64,000 nucleotides of DNA from Candidatus Ozemibacter sibiricus. GTDB lineage: Bacteria; Muiribacteriota; Ozemobacteria; Ozemobacterales; Ozemobacteraceae. This document shows, piece after piece, positions 60,851-64,000 of the stretch. Every line of letters begins with the position of its first letter. The stretch's first letter is position 1. The stretch is taken from contig QOQW01000025.1 of the NCBI GenBank assembly GCA_003327425.1, positions 24,529 through 88,528 of the forward strand, read 5' to 3'. The notes under the pieces are model-generated. The model made no database searches. It worked only from the letters and a program-made list of their open reading frames with translations, and was not told the DNA's origin. The translations under genes were made by a program, and so were the position numbers.

Positions 60851-61375
60851 CTACTCGTTGAGGGCGCTATCCGAATTGGCGGTGCCCGTCGAGGTCCCCG
60901 CCGGGTCAGCCAGGATCGCCGTGCCGGTGGTCCCGGTCTCGGCGCCGGTAGCGGCGCTGGTGCCCGTGGCAGAACCGGCGCCCGTGGTGGAACCGGCGGC
61001 TTTGTTCTGCGCTTTGAGCTGCTCGAGGATCTGCTTCATCATGTTCATCATCTCCTCGTAGCTGCCGGTATTCTTGTTGTCGCCGACGATGACGTTCTGG
61101 TTGTTGGTGATGGGGGCTCCGCCCTGGGTCTGGGCCCCGCCGCCCCAGCCACCCCAGCCGAAGAACGGGAAGGGCAGCGGCAGGGGAGGAAGGAAGGGGA
61201 AGGGCCAGAACAGGCCGCCCCACCAGCCGGTCATGCCGCCGCCCTGCTGCTGCACATTGCCGGTGTTGCTGGGCGTGTTGTTGGTGATCATCTGCGCCGA
61301 ACCCGCCAGCGCCCCCAGCGTCAACATGCCTGCCAGAATCACGGCCACCGCTTTGGTCCTGTGGATGTTCCTCAT
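60851..61375 (-). CDS. Secreted Trp/Phe/Pro-rich protein
   Basis: A 174-residue protein with a signal peptide (AVAVILAGMLTLGALAGSAQ). A hydrophobic aromatic stretch follows (WWGGLFWPFPFLPPLPLPFP, about residues 51-70), then a Gly/Trp segment, a short helix (YEEMMNMMKQILEQLKAQNK) and a Thr/Gly/Ala-rich tail. The composition suggests an adhesive or surface-associated low-complexity protein. No family is recognised. GGAGG lies 8 bases before the ATG. It lies downstream of the sigma factor operon on the same strand. Confidence 0.65.
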   Translation of the reverse strand: MRNIHRTKAVAVILAGMLTLGALAGSAQMITNNTPSNTGNVQQQGGGMTGWWGGLFWPFPFLPPLPLPFPFFGWGGWGGGAQTQGGAPITNNQNVIVGDNKNTGSYEEMMNMMKQILEQLKAQNKAAGSTTGAGSATGTSAATGAETGTTGTAILADPAGTSTGTANSDSALNE

Positions 61376-61428
61376 GGTATGCCCTCCTGTCGTGATGATG
61401 GTGATGATTGTATGATAAGGCCCTTGGC

Positions 61429-62331
61429 TCAAGGGGTTCCGACGTACCGGCGGTCTTCGGCGATGACCGCCTCGATCCAGGCCGCGAAGGACGGAAAGCC
61501 CTTCCGGCGAGCGATGTGGAAGGTGATCTCGTCGATCTGATCTGGGAAGAGGCGATCGAGCACCCGCCACTTGAAGGCCACGGCCAGGGCCAGGCCGGGC
61601 TTTCCTTCCCAGACATGGCGGGCGTGCTGCTGCAGATCGAGCAGGAAGAGGACCCGCATCCGGTTCAGGTCGGCGGCGGCCAGCGGAGCGTCGCCGACCG
61701 CCATCCGCCGCCGCCGCGCCAGCGACACGGGCGCGGCGATCAGGGGCCGCACCACCGCGGGATCGCAGCGGCCGGCCGCCGGCAGTTCATTGATCTTCTC
61801 GAGGATCGCCACGGCCGAGGCGTCGCCCGCCCCACCCCCTTCGGGGCCGCCCAGAGAGCTGATGATACCCGGGGAGGCGGGGGCGGCGACCGACGAGGTC
61901 GGCCCGAAGGGCTCGCCCAGCGGCCAGCGGGGCGCTCCCGCGGCATCGGTGCCGAAGGGCGGCGCGCCCCCAGCCGTATGGGACATGCCCAGCTCGAGCA
62001 GGGTCTGCACCACCTGCGCCCCGCTCGCGGCCCCTGCGCCGAACAGGTCGTCGAGTCCCGGCAGCGGCGGCAGGGGCGGCAACGGCGGCAGCTGGGCCCA
62101 CGCCGTCGCCCACGCCAGCAGGCCCAGAACCACGGCCAGCAGCCTCCGACCCCGGCCAGCTGTCGCCGCCCGTCCACCCAGCCGAAGGGTTGCCCCCCTC
62201 CGCCGGTCGGCGAGGCCAGACGCGCCCTTCCCCTGGTTGCCCGGTCCGCGCGGGCGCGGGACCTGGTTCTCGGCTGGGCGGCAGCGTCGGTCGGGGCGGT
62301 CAGATCGAAACATGGCGGTGCGTTCCCTCAT
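61429..62331 (-). CDS. Exported protein coupled to FecR gene
   Basis: A 300-residue protein. The ATG at 62331 overlaps the FecR gene stop (ATGA). About 55 basic residues precede a hydrophobic export signal (LLAVVLGLLAWATAWA) and a Pro/Leu repeat (LPPLPPLPPLPGLDDLFG). The body is partly Gly/Pro-rich; the last 130 residues are helical (VGDAPLAAADLNRMRVLFLL, VAFKWRVLDRLFPDQIDEI). A later start near the signal peptide is possible. It is cotranscribed with an ECF sigma factor and its FecR-type regulator, so it is probably under the same control. Function unknown. Confidence 0.6.
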   Translation of the reverse strand: MRERTAMFRSDRPDRRCRPAENQVPRPRGPGNQGKGASGLADRRRGATLRLGGRAATAGRGRRLLAVVLGLLAWATAWAQLPPLPPLPPLPGLDDLFGAGAASGAQVVQTLLELGMSHTAGGAPPFGTDAAGAPRWPLGEPFGPTSSVAAPASPGIISSLGGPEGGGAGDASAVAILEKINELPAAGRCDPAVVRPLIAAPVSLARRRRMAVGDAPLAAADLNRMRVLFLLDLQQHARHVWEGKPGLALAVAFKWRVLDRLFPDQIDEITFHIARRKGFPSFAAWIEAVIAEDRRYVGTP

Positions 62332-63278
62332 TCGTTCAGCAGGACGCCGGCCGCGCTGCCCGTCGCCGACGGCCCGGGCAGCGGTTCGGGGCGCGACGCG
62401 GCGGCAGGAGCCGATGGCTCGGCCACGGCGATCACACCGGGCCGCCAGACGCCTTCGGCGGTGATGGTGGCCGATTGCCCGGCCGCCAAGGGGTATTCCT
62501 CGTTGCGCACGGTGGTCACGCTGATCAGTCCTGAATCCATGCGGATGCCGGTGGTGCCGTCGGCGGCCACCTGCACCGTGAAGCGAGTGCCACGGATACC
62601 CAGCACCGCCACCGGCGTGGTCACGGCGAAGACCGTTCTCTGCTTGGGAACGTCGACCTCGATCCGGCCCTGTTTCAGCACGAGGCCGCCAGGGAAGGCC
62701 TGGAAGGTCGCGCCCTGCAGGGCCACGGTCGTGCCGTTGGGGAACTGCAACCGCGCCAGGCCGAGGCACTGGAAGAGGTCGTTCGCCCCGGTCAGCGCCT
62801 CGCCCGCCTTCACCGGGCGGCCGTCCAGGCGGCGCACCGCGCCGACGGCCACCCGCACGTCGGTCGCCACCGCGAGCGTCAGCGGCTCGACGGAGCTGCG
62901 CCCGGCCGCCCCGGGCCGGGGCGTGGCCAGGAACGGCCAGGCCAGCAGCCCCGCCAGCAGGGCCAGGGCCGGCCCCCAGACGAGGGCCCAGGGGAAAGAG
63001 AAGGTCGCCGGTTCGGCGGGGCGGGCCGGCCCCGCCGCGGGCGCGGCCGGAGCGGGAAGCCGGAAGGGACGCGGCCGTTCGGCCGTCTTGATCTCGGCGG
63101 CGAATCCCTGCAGGCGTTCTTCCAGGGCGGCCGCCCGCGCCGCGGCCCGCTGGCAGGCCGGGCAGACCTCGAGATGGGCCCGCGCGGCCGCGGTCAGGTC
63201 GGACGACGCGCGCGGGTCCTCGGCGCCCAGCAGGCGAGTCAGCAGGGCTTCCGTCTGGGGGCAGGCCGGGTCAGTCAT
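62328..63278 (-). CDS. Zinc-finger/FecR anti-sigma-like protein
   Basis: A 316-residue protein. The N-terminal cytoplasmic part has an anti-sigma zinc-finger pattern AHLEVCPACQ (HxxxCxxC). A single membrane segment follows (ALVWGPALALLAGLLAWPFL, about residues 97-116), then a FecR beta domain outside (VGAVRRLDGRPVKAGEALTG, FAVTTPVAVLGIRGTRFTVQV, GLISVTTVRNEEYPLAAGQSATI). It should bind and hold the ECF sigma factor encoded immediately upstream until an external signal arrives. It overlaps both neighbours by 4 bases. Confidence 0.88.
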   Translation of the reverse strand: MTDPACPQTEALLTRLLGAEDPRASSDLTAAARAHLEVCPACQRAAARAAALEERLQGFAAEIKTAERPRPFRLPAPAAPAAGPARPAEPATFSFPWALVWGPALALLAGLLAWPFLATPRPGAAGRSSVEPLTLAVATDVRVAVGAVRRLDGRPVKAGEALTGANDLFQCLGLARLQFPNGTTVALQGATFQAFPGGLVLKQGRIEVDVPKQRTVFAVTTPVAVLGIRGTRFTVQVAADGTTGIRMDSGLISVTTVRNEEYPLAAGQSATITAEGVWRPGVIAVAEPSAPAAASRPEPLPGPSATGSAAGVLLNE

Positions 63279-63817
63279 AGGTTACCCTTCTCCTCGAGCA
63301 CTTCCAGCAACCGCCGCCGGGCCTGGGTCAGGTCGGTCTTGACCGTGCCGACCGGCAGGTCCAGGGTCTGAGCGACTTCTTCCACCGTGGCGTCCCACAG
63401 GTATTTCAGCTCGAACACCTCGCGCTGGCGCGGCGTCAGCAACCGCAACGCCTCTTCGATGATCTGCCGTTGCACCGCCAGGCGCGCCGGGCAAGCCGGC
63501 GGCACCGCGGGCGGGGGCGGCCCGGGGGGCCCCGACGGGCGCCGGCTCTGGGCATGGTCGATGGCCAGGTGGTGGCAGATGGTACGGAACCATTTCCGGA
63601 ACGAACTCCCGATCTGATAGGTACGCAGCGAGCGGAACGCCCGCAGGAATGCTTCCTGGGTCAAATCCTCGGCCGTTTCCCGGTTTTCGCCGCAGCGGCT
63701 CCAGAAGTAGTACTGAGCGCCAGGGCCATAGCGCGCGACAAGTTCCTGGAAGGCGGCGGTTCGCCCGGCGAGGACCTCCTGCACGAGCTGGTTGTCATCC
63801 CACATCTCGTTGCTCAT
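63275..63817 (-). CDS. ECF-type RNA polymerase sigma factor
   Basis: A 180-residue ECF sigma factor. Region 2 is FQELVARYGPGAQYYFWSRCGENRETAEDLTQEAFLRAFRSLRTY; the DLTQEAFLRAF core contacts the -10. FRKWFRTICHHLAIDH and a Pro-rich linker follow. Region 4 is LTPRQREVFELKYLWDATVEEVAQTL and VGTVKTDLTQARRRLLE, a helix-turn-helix for the -35. It overlaps the FecR anti-sigma gene (ATGA), the usual sigma/anti-sigma pairing. The ATG at 63817 has AGGGG 9 bases upstream. No clear promoter was recognised in the upstream 180 bases, which are rich in T/A runs. Confidence 0.92.
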   Translation of the reverse strand: MSNEMWDDNQLVQEVLAGRTAAFQELVARYGPGAQYYFWSRCGENRETAEDLTQEAFLRAFRSLRTYQIGSSFRKWFRTICHHLAIDHAQSRRPSGPPGPPPPAVPPACPARLAVQRQIIEEALRLLTPRQREVFELKYLWDATVEEVAQTLDLPVGTVKTDLTQARRRLLEVLEEKGNL

Positions 63818-64000
63818 ACCATCAAACCCCTGTTCCGCCTCCCGCGGATGAACTTTTTTTCCAATCTTTTTTCGACACTCTAGCAACCCTACAGATGAAA
63901 CTTGAAAACTTTCGGCCAGAACACCAGTACCTTCATCGGGGAATCGCCCCGAGGAGGAGTATATGGTTGGCCCCGAGTATGTGCCAGCATCCAAGAAGGA

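Noticed and set aside
1..64000. tRNA, rRNA or prophage genes
   Set aside because: No cloverleaf, rRNA segment, integrase or phage structural gene was recognised.

Overview
The window is about 64 kb of GC-rich DNA from what looks like a diderm (Gram-negative-type) bacterium. It encodes lipoproteins with lipoboxes, at least five type IV pilin/pseudopilin-like proteins, PilX/GspK-like proteins, FecR-domain proteins, an ECF sigma factor and a sigma-54 two-component system. The mix of many small pseudopilins, FecR proteins and orphan secreted proteins would fit a little-studied phylum such as Candidatus Riflebacteria (Ozemobacter-like). That taxonomic guess is weak and rests on gene style only.

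Region 1 (about 1-22,450) is a very large type III CRISPR-Cas locus made of two convergent operons. Operon A (+, 554-13,861) encodes an HD-less Cas10 with an intact GGDD motif, a Cas7-like RAMP, Csx10, two small helical proteins, two Csm3-like Cas7 proteins, Csx19, a TIGR03986-type RAMP and Cas6. It ends with three candidate signalling proteins: a 108-residue CARF/SAVED/Csx20-like protein, an 851-residue CARF(NE0113)-HD-CYTH fusion, and an APE2256-type CARF protein with a possible RelE-like C-terminus. Operon B (-, 22,182-13,970) has the same gene order in fused form: Cas10, Cas7-like RAMP, Csx10 with a long helical C-terminal extension, a Cas7-Cas7 fusion, Csx19, TIGR03986 RAMP. B has no Cas6 and no effector. 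I saw no CRISPR array and no cas1/cas2 in the window. The gene content is closest to subtype III-D. Most genes in both operons overlap by 1-11 bases, so translation is probably coupled. The working model is that target RNA binding makes either Cas10 synthesise cyclic oligoadenylate (or a related nucleotide), which the CARF proteins of operon A sense. The CARF-HD-CYTH protein would then act on nucleotides through an HD phosphohydrolase and a triphosphate-tunnel (CYTH) domain. This is the most novel-looking element in the window.

Region 2 (22.4-40 kb) holds an EcsC-family gene, a DUF1624-like membrane acyltransferase, a secreted HEYAH metallopeptidase, and a first pilin cluster (PilX-like protein plus prepilin on +; two prepilins on -). 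The pilin cluster is interleaved with two secreted proteins that share a roughly 55-residue domain, one of them carrying a clan GH-A glycosidase domain. After it come lysA, a periplasmic aldo/keto reductase, a membrane ankyrin protein with zinc-ribbon motifs, a methyltransferase and a small secreted protein.

Region 3 (40-54.5 kb) holds an NCS2 purine/pyrimidine permease and an NtrC-type response regulator with its membrane histidine kinase. Divergent from them is a lipoprotein gene with a near-consensus -24/-12 promoter. Then come a Gly/Gln-rich calcium-binding-type secreted protein, an HI0933-family flavoprotein, a second pilin cluster (two prepilins, a PilX-like protein and a FecR lipoprotein) and a PepT-like peptidase.

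Region 4 (54.5-64 kb) holds a small helical secreted protein with a classical intrinsic terminator, an IS1595-family transposase and a coupled signalling operon (soluble histidine kinase, receiver-HDOD protein with the phosphoacceptor Asp replaced by Glu, receiver-SpoIIE phosphatase). It closes with a TerB-like protein and a coupled minus-strand operon of ECF sigma factor, zinc-finger/FecR anti-sigma-like protein and a secreted protein. Long GC-rich perfect hairpins without U-tracts separate many convergent or tandem units and are probably the usual 3'-end signal in this genome.
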